A stretch of 64,000 nt of DNA. Source: Polytrichum commune. Its lineage: Eukaryota > Streptophyta > Polytrichopsida > Polytrichales > Polytrichaceae. Below are positions 12,797 to 24,080 of this stretch, one piece after another; position 1 is the stretch's first letter; each line of letters begins with the position of its first letter. The notes beneath the pieces were generated by a model. The model saw only the letters and a list, made by a program, of their open reading frames with translations, had not been told where the DNA came from and did not search any database. The position numbers and the translations under genes were made by a program. The stretch is taken from contig OX485809.1 in NCBI GenBank assembly GCA_950295325.1, forward strand, positions 35,841,081 to 35,905,080. Direction: 5' to 3'.

Positions 12797-14740
12797 TGTC
12801 GCGCACCTCTCCATAAGGAGTGCCCGAAACACCATGGGCACAAGGGGGACCCCGGAGTGACACCCGGGACTTGTGGCGCCATTGGTGAGAGGGCCCAAGT
12901 GATCCTAGTGTGGGTGAGGGCCCCGGGCGTTGGGAACGCCTCCCACCCACTGAGACTAGGAAGCATGAGGGTAAGGCCATGAGCTATGCGTAGCTCATAG
13001 CGTGGTGATTCTAGAATGCTCAAGAACACCTCAATCGGAGGTGTGAGCTAGGAGTTATGGCCATTTGAGTGGGGCGCTGTCCCGGGACAGCGCCCTGGTG
13101 CAGCAGTGCCTGGGAGTGACTCCCGGGACTGCCAAGGTTCAAAGAGGCATAACGTCCTCATAACTTGCCCAAATGGGGCAAATGAGGAGTCCATCAGCAT
13201 CTACGTGAAACGTAGATGAAGATGGAGTGGTTGGTTGTTATGATCAGACATCATACAAGGAAGTTATGATGGTCTGAAGCTGCTGGGGGGTTCTAGGCCC
13301 AGCAGCTAAAGGAAAATGTCCACTTGGCCCCAACTCTTGGTAGAGAGACAAGAGGTTGGTTGACGGTGGGGTAGGGGCCCCGCGTGAAGTCCTAGAGGCT
13401 TATATGGGTGAGGTGGTGTGGCCTCACCCACCCGAGGCCGAACGGCACGGCCTCCATGGGCATTGGTCCAATGTGAGGCCATAGTTGCCTAGTATGGTTC
13501 GGGTTGTTGTAGTGTTGCTCCGGCAACGCGATGATCAACATAGGATTGGACTTCCATGGATGGAAGTCCACATTGGGGAAATGGGTTACCGATTAAGGGG
13601 TGAGTCCCGAAAGCAAAGTAGGAGGGTTGGTTCCCTCCTATGAACTACCGTACGTTAAGGGCAGCTTCGGCACAAAATAATTCTAAAAATAGACGCCGAA
13701 AATTTTGGAAAATTATTGACATTTTTTGCCGAATATAAAATTAATTAATTTTCAAAATTGCCGAAAAGTAAGAAATTTTAACTTCTCACTAGAATTTTAC
13801 TTACACTGGAAGCATATATGAATTCTAAAGGAGAGAAGGTGCTCCTTTTGTAATCAAGCTCACTTACATTAGTCCACAAAGAATATGGGTTAAGAAGTAG
13901 CAAGACTCTAAGTGAGGCTTTTCAAATGTGTTGTACACAATTTTTTGGAGTCCAATTGAGCATAGAAGATGAAGTTTTATAGAATTTTGTCCAACTAACA
14001 AAAGTTGAGAAATCAAGTAATCTTCCACCTCCAACAAGTTTTGTGTCAAAATAAGTCTTTATGCGAAAGATATGGACAAAACATTGCAGCCGTGTAAAGA
14101 TCAAAAAATTAAAATGCGTTCATAACAGTTTTTCGGAGCTCATTTGTGCATAGAAGATCAACTTTTTTGGAATTTTGTTGCTCTAAGAAAAGTTTAGAAA
14201 TCAAGTAATCTTTCACCTCCAACAAATTTTATGTCATTTGAAGACTCTATGCAAAAGTTATGCGTGTTATAAAAATGAAGTCTAACTAGGTGCTTCACCT
14301 CAAACTTTACATATCCCATATGCATTGTTGAACACAACTCCACTCTACTTGTATAAAGCACAGAGCATTCTCAACTCTTCACAAAATCGTGAAAGATTTA
14401 TATCTTTTGTAAAACTCTTCACACAAATTGTGAAATCGTGAATGAACATCCTTGTTTACTGTTAGATAATAACTTCTTGGATGTATGCCGAAATTGCATT
14501 ATTAAACTATTTAAAATGCCGAAATTTTTAGTAATTTTTTTTTTGCCGCCGAACACTGTTTTTTTACTTTTAATAATTATTCGGCAAGAGAGCGCCGAAG
14601 CTGCTCTTAACGTACGGTATTGGTCCGGGGTAAGAGGAGCTATCTATTAGCATGGCGGAATGCGAAGGGTTAGCGCTCGTAACCTTTGCTAGAAACGAAA
14701 ATTGGCAAGATTATTAAGGGACCTAGCAAGGGTTGCGACA
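12797..14740. mobile_element. LTR-like insertion (probable solo LTR) inside MULE copy B
   Basis: The inserted block begins TGTCGCGCACC and ends GGTTGCGACA, so it has TG...CA ends, and it is flanked by the 5-bp direct repeat GTAAT (12792-12796 and 14741-14745). These are hallmarks of LTR retrotransposons. Without the nested MITE it would be about 0.97 kb, a normal LTR length. I see no internal coding region or second LTR, hence solo LTR. The short ORFs within it look like chance frames. Confidence 0.72.
13648..14617. mobile_element. 970-bp MITE with TA target duplication, nested in the LTR
   Basis: The terminal inverted repeats are about 24 bp, starting CCGTACGTTAAG, with one mismatch between ends, followed by GCCGAA-rich subterminal sequence on both sides. 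TA dinucleotides flank both ends (13646-13647 and 14618-14619), as in Tc1/mariner-type MITEs. The interior is AT-rich and non-coding. It must be younger than the LTR insertion. Confidence 0.75.
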
Positions 14741-15431
14741 GTAATGGTATCATAATCGATTTTGGAAAGAACGTTTTTTGACCTCTTTCTGGATGCAAGT
14801 TGTTTCAGTGAATCTATGACACTATTAGACTTGCTAGTAGAGTTGCCAGTAGAATTGCTAGTAGGTTGTGAATCGGGGGCTTTGGGTAGATATTTTGTGC
14901 TACATTTCTCAAACATGTGGCTGACATCGACATTTGGAAGAGGGCAAGAGTCTCTCAATTCATAGATAGTACGGAGTCCAGGCTCAATCTTCACTTTTCT
15001 AAGAGATGGTGTCTGAACGGATGACATGGACGACTCTCTTGAAGTAAGTAACTCGGTAGATGCATCCATGAGAGAAATAGAGATTCCGTAGGCCCGAAGT
15101 GAGGCTTCAAGAACCAAACCTTCCCGTCATCATTCCTGAAAGAGAGTTGTCCAATACTTTGACTAGCTTGAGGGGATTTGAATTCAAAAATTTCTTCCTC
15201 GATGTGGACAGACTCCTTTTTGAACAGAAATTGGAGAGCAAGACTTCGCTCACTGACGGTGGCATAACCAGCAGGACCAACTGGAAAAGTGACTGGCACA
15301 GGATGATCATCAGCACGAATGAATGCTAAAGCGGAGGGCTGCACAGGGGTACTCGTCTCAAACAAATTTGAGTCTGAAACAAGGACGTCATATGTGAACC
15401 CTTTGAGTGGTCCACCACTCTGCGGGATCAC

Positions 15432-18204
15432 TTTTAGTTAGAATGTTAGCATTAAAAGTTAGAATTGATAGGGAATTTAGGAAAAATTAGTTCATTTAGC
15501 ATTTAGCCTAGAAGAAAGAAGGTCAAAATGAAACTAAGTAGTGCTAGAAGATAGCAAAGTAGAAAAAATATGCTAGCTAGTAAAAACAACTAGCTAAGCA
15601 AATATTAGTAGATGCTAGTTATTAAGCAAATATTAGTAGATGCTAGTTATTAAGCAAATGTTAGTAGATGCTAGCTAAGCAAGTGTTAGTTTATTAGTTA
15701 GTGTGAGGCACACAAGACTATTGGAGGTGTTTTACGTAAGAAGATAAAATCGGCGTGAAGAATTTTGAAGACAAAAAAAGAAAGAGAGCAAGGGGGATAC
15801 TTGCCCACTTGCCCCCTTGCCAACTCGATGGCGGAAAAATTAGAAAGATTTCTAAAGGTTTTTTGTCGGAGCCACCTCGGCGAGAGGGTGGCAACCTCAA
15901 CCGGGAAAACCCCTGAGCCAAAATTTCGGGAAAGGGTTTGAAAAAATGGATCCGGTGGAGGAGGGGTCCAACCCTTTTGTGAGAGGGTTTAAAAACCCCT
16001 CCTTCCACCTTGTAGCTCTCTCTCTTTCTCTAGTTTTTGGGCGAAGCCCTGCTTCAATGTAGTTAGGAAAAAATCCTTTAGCATGTATTCTCAATGGTCT
16101 AAAAGAAAGGCTTGAGAACCTCCTCTACTCTCTCTCTCCTAGTTAGGTTGTGTGTTTATTAACACACCAACAAAATTATTCCTTCTTTTGTAGAGGTAGG
16201 TTGGATGGTAGAATTTTGAGTAGAGGCATTATAGACCTCATCTGCCAATGCCCTGAAGGCTTAGTTCAAAAGCTAGAACAAGATACTTATCATTTTTCTC
16301 TTAGAGAGATTTCATATAGCTATCCATAGCCGTTTCCCATTTGTGATTTGGTTGAGATGACAATTAGTTATGGATTTTCAAAGATGGAGTAGAAAAACTG
16401 GGTGGTCTTGTGGGTAGCGGCTGCTGGATCAGACCTGCGAGCCCAATAGGAATTTTAATTCCAAGAAATTATATTTTTCCCAAGTAGAACTTTTGTGTAG
16501 CTTTCCAAAATGGCTTAGAACATTTGATTTGAGCATGATTTGAATTAGATATGAATTGTGCAAGATGGGACACATAGTTTGAGAACTTTTGGTTGACTGC
16601 TGCATTACAGAGGACCTGCTGGGTTCACTTCGGCTTACCTTTCTAATCACATATTTTTATCAAATACATCTTTTTAATATCTCTCCAGGGTCATATAGAA
16701 CGTTTGATTTGACTAAGATTTGAATTAGATATGAATTGTTGAAGGCGAGATACATAGTTTAAGCCTTCTTGATTGACTGCTGTGTTACAAGGAGTCCGCT
16801 GAATTTCTATTAGCTTAACCTGCTGATGTCATAATTTTTCTAGTTAGAGCTTGTTCATAGCTTTCCAATGGTATAAGGAAAGCCTAGATCCAAGTAGTAA
16901 GGAATGTGCTATGAATTTTTGAAGTTAGAAGGTAGATAGGTGGGTTGGAAGGGTCGGTTGAATCGACCTCACACTTCCAACCCTCATAACTTTTGCATTT
17001 CTTATCCGATTAGAGTGATTTTTAGATCATTGGAAAGATAATTTGGTGCACTAAGTATAAATATTATGCTTAGGATTAAATTACAGGGCAAAATAACACT
17101 TTATATTTTAATTGTTAACTAAGGTACGCTTACTACCAAACTAGTTACAAAGAAGGAGGCAAGGTCGACGCTCGGAAAGTGGAGCAAGGAAGGAGGTAGC
17201 GGCTCGGCCTACATCAAGCCCAAATCAACCGAGGAAAATTGAGGTAAATTAACTAACCTTAAGCCTTCCATTTAGGATTGGAGGGAGCACGGCTAAGGTA
17301 CGCATCTCTAAACCCACTCACCTATCTCGTAAGGTCAAGTGGCTTGACCACTTGACCGCCAAGGGAGTACCCAATTCCATTGTTTTTGGGGCCCTTGGTA
17401 TGTTTTGTGGTAGTAGCTTCATTTATTAGCAAGTTTCGTGTGTGGTAAGTCGGATTAATCACCGACACGACCACTCTGAATGTTGTTGGTGGAAAGGTGG
17501 GGTTAATGACCCGCGAATCCACTATTATGTTGTTGGCCCCATAGATTGGGAGTAATGGCCCCAATTTATGAAGATTGCGCAACAGGTTGAACCTACAGGT
17601 CGCCCGTCACCCTGGTCCCATTGAGTTGCATTTCGTGGTCTATCCAGTGTAAACACATTTAACAATCAAAACATACAAAATAAATCGTAAATCCTTGTTG
17701 GCAAGAGACCCGAGGTAAGGGGTGATGCCTAATATGTTAATGTAGTGAGTTAGGACGTGCAAACAAAAGTAAGTAATTAAGAAGGAATTTGTGTGAAGGG
17801 TGGGACTTAGGCCAAGTTCCTCCGCTTAGAAAACTAAATAGAACTAAATAAAGAAATAGGAAGAATTGAATGGTCCATCAAATTGTCGTTATTCCGTTCG
17901 TTGAGTTGGGTGGTATGAGTCACACCCGGTTGGGTGTATCAGAACCATCCCAATTCACAAATTAGGATTGCCTTGGTTTCAAGGCTGGTGCGTCTGCGCG
18001 TAGAATAGGTTGTAGGTTAAGGTTAGAACTAGATATGAAATTGGTTAGTGAAGTTTAAAGCCACACTAGTAAAAAACTAAGGCCTAACCTCCGGAGGTAC
18101 TACAACGCATATTTAATCTCCCTTAAAAATCTAACTACTCACGTTATACACCTATCATCCGGGTTCGGCTTGGGCGCCTGCAAATGCAGGCCACCTTCAC
18201 CGAA
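15432..18204. other. non-coding, repeat-like region between MULE B and E1
   Basis: No coding homology was seen. 15590-15690 has three tandem units containing AGTAGATGCTAG. 16510-16640 and 16680-16810 form a diverged direct duplication, both containing TTTGAATTAGATATGAATTG, about 170 bp apart. The base composition and short inverted motifs are typical of retrotransposon untranslated DNA. The block 15444-16172 starts TGTTAG and ends CCAACA like a diverged LTR, but I found no target duplication. It probably replaced or truncated the left end of E1. Confidence 0.4.
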
Positions 18205-21200
18205 GGGCTTGTGTGATACTTTTAGGCTCCCTCGAAAGGGAGTGGCCCAAAAGTACCACAACGGCCGAAAATTGAAATAATGAAGGCATTGAAACATCGG
18301 TCACACCAATGGAAGGGGAGCTGGGGCCCGGCTGAGATGTAGACATGCCATGTCCGAGACTTTGGGATGCTTGGTGAGGCAACTAAGGCACAAAACTACA
18401 TTTACAAAATAAGGAGAGAAATGTTAGATATAAACATGGAGAGTCCAAGTACGGAGCCAAAAAATATCAAAGTTCTCATACCAATTTATTGAGTTCAGCA
18501 AAGCCGTACAACCTCCTAAATTCTGTATCTCTTGGGCCTAGAGGTCTATTGCCAATACGATTTGAGAGGACAAAATCCGGGACACTTCCGGAGTGATGGG
18601 CAAGCCTTCTAATGTAGGGTCCTAATTCTAACTCTAGGAAGTTGTCGTTTCTATCGCCCTCCCAAGGGTTCGGGAAAATGCAGTTGCCCGGGGGGTTGAG
18701 AACGCTCTTCACCGGGCTGTCGTCAATGAGGAGCGTGTTCTCCGGAGTGGGCCAATAACCTTGGGGGACCCCCTCCAACATTGGGACGCCCACCCAGAGG
18801 TTCTTCCTCAGCACCTTAAGGAATTGAGGTCCGCGGCCTCCTCCGACCTTGGGTACAATGTTGCCGCTACGGTCATAAAGGTCATCGCAGTGTTCTTGAC
18901 CGAGAAGCAAGCACGGCATTGCGAGTTCTCGGAAAAGGAAACTGACGACGGCCTTCGTGTTGTCCATCAGCATGGAGCTCCAGATGATGACATGGGCCAA
19001 GCCGAGGACCTCACGAAGGAAGCACCTCAAGCCGGGCCGGACGCGCACAACCTTCTTGTTAATTAGTGTATCGAAGCGCCCGCCGTAATCCATGTCTTGT
19101 GGAGTACGGTAGGGACCCTTGGACGCACTATTGGAGATATGTGTGGATTGACAAAGCACGCCATTGAGGTCAAATATTATGAAGTTTTTCCTCATAATAT
19201 GGCTTGGTCTTTCGGCGGGGTGGCGACATATCTCCGACGGACCCTGTGATGGCACATACTACCTAGGTGAATGGCACTACCCAGGAAAACCAAATGACAA
19301 GCATGCAAAAACGCAACAAAGAAATGCGAGGCAACAAGTATCCGAAGAACTATGCAATTCAAAAAATTGTATTAATGTGTTTGGTGATATACATTTCGCG
19401 AATAATTTACATTGTCACTAAAGGTCTCTCCTAAGATTAATTGAGCCTACACTAGCAAAATTGGATCCGCCGCCGCGGGCGAAGTCGAGATTCGAACTCG
19501 AAAATATGCACACGCCACGAAAGCTGGCTGACTGGGAACTTACGGACGCGCGTCCGTAAAGAGGGAGGCATGCTCAAAGGTTGATTACCTCTTCAGCGGT
19601 GAGTTCCTCGCCGGCAGTGCCTCCCTCACCAGGCCCAGTTGTGGGGCCAGGTTCCGGACGCGCGTCCGTAAATTCGCCATGCGTGTCTTCCACCACCAAC
19701 AAATCGGCTCCACCTGCTTGCGACGCTTGCGTGCCGACGAAAGGTTGATCCTCATGCGAGGAGTCTTGGCCCCCCCGCATATGTACATCTTCATCGGCGA
19801 GGGGGGCGTCGCCCATGTTGACATCTTCATCGTCTCCTATGGCGGGAGGGGAGGGCTCTGGAGCGGCAGCAACCTGGGGAGGGGGCGGGACAACCAACGC
19901 GGGGGCCGTATAGGTGTGCTCCGGTATGTACACCGTGTGGCTGCTAGAAGGAGTGCGCACCAGAACGGGGGGCACGGACATGGCGGGCTCGGGCGCTGCA
20001 TACACCACCTGGGGTCTTGCCTGCAAGCTTGCCATCATGCTCATGAATTGTTGGCTTTGAGCCAAGAATTGTTGATTTTGAGCCATGAGGTCGGCGTGCC
20101 TCCGAGCAGACTCCAACCTAGCTTGCTCCATCTCAGCTTGGATGGCGGCCATCTTCCTGGCGTGCTCTTCGTTGGCCTCCCGGAGCCGCATGTCAAGCTC
20201 TTCCTTCATCCTCTTCTCCATCTTCTCGTCCAGCTCGGAGACGGACATGGGCTCTCTCTTCACCTTGCCTGGCTCAGAAGGCAAGGCGGAGATGGAAGCG
20301 TACAGCCTCACCTCATCCTCGTCTTCATCTGAGAGTTCCAAGACGGCGCCTTCGGGGTATTCGTTGTAAGGCGTCTTGTTCCTCTGCCGCCGGCTTGCAC
20401 GGTAGGAGTCGATATCGGGCCTCGATATCAACTCTAGCATATCTCTACCTTCCATGGGCGGGAGCGCCGCCTGCTCACTGGGCTCTCCCCCACCAGAGGA
20501 CGCCGTGCATCCGGTTTCTGCAGCAAGGTCCGCATCCCTCTCCGCCATAAGCCTTGCAGCACGAGATGGCCCCGCAGTGGAAGGAAGCCCAACTCGAGAA
20601 GTGGGAGTCCCAAAGGGTGATAGACTAGGCGTATTATGAGGCACCCGAATTGGAGTGACGTTGGGCTGCGCCTCCTCTGCATCCATGTCGTCTTCACCCA
20701 GGAGATACGCCACGCGATACACTGGATGACGAGCAAGACCGCGCAAGTCTTCCTGCCTGGAGGGCTGTCCCCTTGGAGACATTGGATCATCGTCTCCATC
20801 GCTGCCCCACCCGCCTGCATGAGAAGGCTCTTCTCTAGAGGCAAGAGGAACAACAGGATGTGGGGTAATGATATCCAAGAAGTCATTGAGATCCATTTTC
20901 TCTGCAAGCTTCCTGTGATCTTTGCACTCATCCATGTCGCCAACCCCCACAAACGAGTTAACCTGCAACCCAAGCATCTGCACCAAATTAAAAAAGTTAG
21001 TGGATTGTTGGTATCAAGATTGAATTGACGAGGAAGATGGACATACAAACATGATGCAGTGTGCATTTTACGGACGTGCGTCCGTAAAATGCACACTGGG
21101 TTAGGTTTGATAACTTTACGGCCGCGCGGCCGTAAATATGCACTGCAGCGCGGCCGCAAAGTTGAAATGAACTAGGTGGTTAAACTTTACGGTCGCGCGG

Positions 21201-24037
21201 CCATAAAGTTGCATCAGGTGGAGGCATGAAAGTTTTTTTAAGTACTTACCAATGCCGCATAAACAAATTTGGTCCCCCCGAAGACGTTGTACACTGTCTC
21301 ACTCATCACAGTCACAGCCTTCAATACTCCTATGTAAAAGTCCATTCGGAGCTCGGTTGCCGAGCAGATTGTGAACATCGCCTCGTCCATTAGCTCCTTG
21401 GGGTGTGGAGGCGGCAACTGGTAAATTTTCTTGAACACGCTCTTCGCCTTTACAGGCAAACGCCCACTTGGCGAAGACTTCCGTGTCAAGAAATAGAGAC
21501 ATATAGCGCCGACCTGCTTTACCCCCCTTGCTTCTTCGATGACGGCGATGCCTTCCGTCTTCGCGGGGACGTATGTGCTGTGGAAGATATTGTATTCGAG
21601 ATCCATCGTCGAGTTGTATAGGTCGACGACCGCTGCGGATCTCTCTTGGTCCACAATCCACAGCCACACGTTTGGCTCCAGAAGTGCAGGGGACCGAAAG
21701 CTCTTGAAAGATTTCAGGAAGCTGTCGTAGAAAGGGGTCCCCGGAGGAGGTTGTTTCCAAGAATTTGGAAATGCACGGAAATCAAAGATAGCAAAAGGAC
21801 AACCCCGGGGGTCATCTCTCACAGTGGCCCGCGAAGCATGGGTGTCCCACTTGCTGAACTTGAATTGTGATGTCACAGCGCAAAACCTCGCGACACCCTC
21901 GAATTTGGCATTCTTTTTTCTATCGAGGAAGTGTTTATATAAAGTTGTCTCCCTTTCGTCGATAGAACCTTTCTTCTCGTTCTTCCTTGAGCGCTGGGCC
22001 AAGAACGGAGATGCTGCTCTTATCAATGCCTTCATTGAGACGCCATTGATGTGGTATGCTATTTTCAATCCCCTCCAGTTGTCCCACACAATGTCACCAT
22101 CTGCATCTGTAAGGTTGTAGGCGGGTACCAATTTGCCTATCTCCCTCATAGCCAATGTCTTCTTCTTCCTGTATTCGCACCATTCCTTAATATGGTACGT
22201 TGAAGGCTTCATAAACCTTGGTCGTTTGAGGAAGATTTTTGGATACGGCGCTGTCCTTCTCGGAGTCTCCTTAAGAAGGTGTTCTGCCGCCTTGTAAAGC
22301 TCGGCATCGAGCAACCCTTGGAGGGGACGGAAGAACTCTCTGAGGATTGGAGGCACCTTAATCTTCAGGTCCTCTTTGTACTTCTTCTCCGTCTCAAGGT
22401 TGATGAGTTCTCCGTTGCTGTGTGCATGGAAGACGCGCATCCAGATAGCCCAGGTCCTACCCGACGAAGTGATGAGCTTCAGTTCGCCCTTTAGATCTTG
22501 CACTGTCTTCATGCCGCTTTGCTTCATGTCAATGCTTGAGAACTTCGTCACAATCGCACTGCTGAATGCCTGCAAGTAGAGAAACAAATGAGTTGTTGAA
22601 ATGAGATCAAAAAATGGAATGAGAACCGTCTAGTTTACGGACGCGCGTCCGTAAACTTGGAGCACACAAAGAATAAAGGGAAAGTTTACAGAAAGAGTGA
22701 AGGAGAATTTACGGACGCGCGTCTGTAAATTCATTTGGGAATATTACCTGCCATTTGGGATTCTTGACGACTGCGTTGTCCCTCTCTTTTGGTGGACAGC
22801 CGTGCTCCTCCCACAAGGTCCTACCAGCCACGATGTTGGCTGCCCATGACGCCTCAAACGCTTTGATTTTGTTTGTCTGGTTGAGGAAGGCAGATATGGC
22901 GATGAGCTGATTGGAGTCCTCTGAATGCACGAGAAGTGCCTTCCAATATCGGATTGTGGGTTTCAGAGGGCTCTTCCAATTATCGTCTGCGAGGAGAGCT
23001 TTTGCCACTTCCACGCTATGCTGGCCGTCCACGATGTAGAATTCCCCTTGCTTAATAATTGGCCAATGTTCTGGTGTGACCTCCACGATTGGATCCTTTG
23101 GGGTCACACATATGGTCTGCCGGTCAGCTTTCGGGTTGTTCATGATGTTGTTCATCTGCCACCAGACCCCGCTCTCTTCTTGCACCCGAGTATTCATACT
23201 CTCGGTGCCCTGGTGGCATTTATAAACATCCACGTCAAATGTGAAATACCTGCCCATTGGCCAGCAGGCTTTCGTTTTTTCGTCGAACTCTTGTTGAATT
23301 TTTGTTGATAGATCAGAGTTCGGCCGTTCTCCTTTCTTCAGAAGTGGTGCGACAGTAAGGGTGGAGCAGACATCTGGACCTTCGGTAAGTCCAGATGACT
23401 CCATCTGTGAATGGGAGCGTTTACTGGATGGTCTGCTCCCTCTCGATGCTCCACTTTGGGACGGTTTTGGTCCTTCCGGGACTGTCTGTGGAACACGCGG
23501 TTGTCGTTCAGAAACGACTTTCTTCTTCCTTTTCCCCTTTCTGGACTCCAGGACTGCCCCATTCATTCTCGTGACATTGTTGAGGAGTCTTCCAAGCCGC
23601 TTACCCGTCCAAGGTGCATTGCATGCATAGTCTTGGAATTCAGTTGCAAGATTGAAGCAACCCGCATCCGGGCTGCCATTTTCGCATTCAGCCTTGTGGA
23701 ATGGATGTCTGTGCTCATGAAGAAGAATTGTGACTCTGTCATCTTATTTTTCAAGATCTATGACGACATAGTCACCTTGGGCCACTGCACACTCTACTGA
23801 CCAATTTTTAACTCTAACCCATTTATCTACGTCTATATCTTTGGTATTCATTTGATACCCAAATCTAAGTACGAATGTGTCATTCTCAAGTTTCTCTACG
23901 TAAACTGTCCAGTTGTCTACTGTGTCTTCGACTAGCTTGTAGTGATCGTTGTGGCTTATATCTTTGATGGCGGGTGGAAGTGGAGGCGGAAGAAACTCAA
24001 ATGCCTGGTCAATTGCAGGTCTTTTTGTAGATGCCAT
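18205..24037 (-). CDS. E1 multi-domain gene: ParB-like, coiled-coil, FCP1-like phosphatase
   Basis: I join five exons on the minus strand: 24037-22748, 22569-21250, 20977-19589, 19243-18482 and about 18382-18205. The first four contain 430, 440, 463 and 254 whole codons, every junction is phase 0, and each intron has GT and AG ends. E2 has the same first four exons with the same phases. The start codon follows a splice acceptor (TTTGCAG then ATG), implying a leader intron, as in E2. The product would be about 1.6 thousand residues: an N-terminal module, a DGQHS ParB-like domain, an unknown conserved domain, an acidic coiled-coil/Pro-rich region, then a HAD domain. A TAA at complement(23744..23746), codon 98, interrupts the frame without a shift. 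Fusion of the HAD exon is inferred: no ATG starts that frame and exon 3 has a good donor, but no transcript was available. Confidence 0.65.
18482..19243 (-). CDS. E1 exon 4: FCP1/NIF-like HAD phosphatase domain
   Basis: HAD-family phosphatase fold related to the FCP1/SCP (NIF) type. HAD motif I reads FDLNGVLC, so the first Asp is present but the second Asp of the canonical DxD is Asn. Motif II is in VIIWSSM, and the late acidic motif is LIDDSPVK. The E2 copy has the same features (LDLNGVLV, VIVWSSM, MVDDSASK) and the same ending (NKLV or NKLI). If active it would remove phosphate from Ser/Thr, classically on the RNA polymerase II tail. The Asn change could reduce activity and leave a binding role. 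The exon opens in frame after a splice acceptor with no ATG. It ends at a candidate donor (GTATGAG), after which exon 5 (L-P-H-Q-A-S-Q) may follow. Confidence 0.78.
19540..19672. repeat. P1 palindromes in intron 3 and exon 3 of the E1 gene
   Basis: Two copies: 19540-19560 in the intron before the HAD exon, and 19653-19672 within the coding part of exon 3. Both have a CG core between the arms TTACGGACG/CGTCCGTAA, the second lacking the outer bases on one side. E2 has palindromes of its own family at the same two places. Confidence 0.9.
19589..20977 (-). CDS. E1 exon 3: acidic, coiled-coil and Pro-rich region
   Basis: It starts MLGLQVNSF right after a splice acceptor, and the E2 exon starts MLGLNIYSY. 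Next come acidic and low-complexity stretches, a coiled coil of about 60 residues rich in Glu, Lys, Arg and Ala (near 20270-20060), then a Pro/Val-rich tail. It looks like a disordered linker and dimerisation region between the DNA-binding-like and phosphatase-like parts. One P1 palindrome lies inside the coding sequence at 19653-19672 and encodes FTDARP. The exon ends GAAGAG before GTAATC, and the TGA at 19574 would lie in the intron. Confidence 0.65.
21061..21210. repeat. P1 palindrome and variants in intron 2 of the E1 gene
   Basis: A 34-bp perfect palindrome lies at 21061-21094, with outer arms GTGCATTTTACGGACG and core TG. Two variants with GGCCG or GGTCG inner arms follow at 21114-21136 and 21184-21210, and a partial one near 21145. 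All are in the intron between exons 2 and 3, whose E2 counterpart carries one P2 palindrome. Confidence 0.88.
21250..22569 (-). CDS. E1 exon 2: conserved domain of unknown function
   Basis: 440 codons with no domain I can name, but clear paralogy with E2 exon 2. Shared blocks are TKFSSID near the start, REFFRPLQGL (REFFRTLQGL in E2), KEWCEYRKKKT (KEWTENRKKKT), VWLWIV (same in E2) and YNVFGGTK near the end (FNVFGGSK). The E1 sequence HFLDRKKNAKFEG aligns with the place where E2 has an in-frame TAG. It is bounded by phase-0 introns that each hold palindromes. Confidence 0.7.
22633..22731. repeat. two P1 palindromes in intron 1 of the E1 gene
   Basis: Copies at 22633-22656 (perfect, core CG) and 22707-22731 (one mismatch). 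They fill much of the 178-bp intron between the ParB-like exon and exon 2. The matching E2 intron carries five P2 palindromes. Confidence 0.9.
22748..24037 (-). CDS. E1 exon 1: N-terminal module plus ParB/DGQHR-like domain
   Basis: 430 codons. Residues 1-97 form a small module (MASTKRP... GDYVVIDLE) shared with E2. A TAA at codon 98 follows, then the same frame continues through a basic, Ser/Pro-rich linker. The domain at about residues 255-430 has IVDGQHSVEVAKAL (E2: LIDGQHSVEASKKI), resembling the DG-x-H-R signature of the ParB/sulfiredoxin-like and DGQHR families, with Ser in place of Arg. Other shared blocks are MGRYF-FDV and PPKERDNAVVKNPKW. ParB-type proteins bind palindromic sites, which fits the palindromes in this element, but that link is inference. 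The domain name rests on one motif. Confidence 0.6.
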
Positions 24038-24080
24038 CTGCAAATGCAAAAAACAATGCTTAGCATCATGATCAATGTCA

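Larger units (their letters stand above)
9048..15431 (-). mobile_element. MULE-type DNA transposon, copy B (interrupted)
   Basis: A paralogue of copy A inserted at the end of the satellite array. The left end near 9055 has the same GCTATTTTGCGAG terminal motif as copy A. The 3' motif with AGTGGCCC and TCTCACTA occurs twice (9470-9493 and 9663-9688). The transposase gene is split by an LTR-like insertion at 12797-14740 and carries a frameshift, so this copy cannot be autonomous. The 5' terminus was not found. Confidence 0.65.
9716..15431 (-). pseudogene. MULE-like SWIM transposase, copy B, disrupted
   Basis: The last exon (11209-9716) carries the SWIM finger (CTCHNFKEMA... then CKHLYYVF). The main exon runs 12796-11315 and continues beyond the insertion at 14741-15431. 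The reading frame stops at the inserted element and resumes on its far side (IDYDTIT before it, TIERVEYLPP after it), matching one continuous stretch in copy A. A one-base frameshift near 15100 separates FLKP from LRAYGIS, which are adjacent in A. Codon complement(12692..12694) is CAA (Gln), opposite the in-frame TAG of copy A. Conservation with A is high over the catalytic region. Confidence 0.8.

Noticed and set aside
12659-13029. Overlapping ORFs on both strands at the edge of MULE copy B
   Set aside because: They run across the junction into the LTR-like insertion and match nothing. The disrupted transposase frame explains the left part.
15444-16172. Possible copia-type LTR starting TGTTAG and ending CCAACA
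   Set aside because: The flanking 5-mers do not match, and there is no primer-binding site or second LTR. Kept only as a remark.
19478-19520. tRNA-like T-arm (minus strand CGAGTTCGAATCTCG) next to E1 exon 4
   Set aside because: A good B-box-like sequence, but no matching acceptor, D arm or anticodon arm could be folded from the sequence upstream. At most a SINE or tRNA relic.
23567-23750. An intron to remove the in-frame stop in E1 exon 1
   Set aside because: Candidate GT-AG pairs around the TAA give lengths that break the frame (40, 83 or 103 bases), and the linker is alignable with E2 as coding sequence. Readthrough or nonsense fits better.
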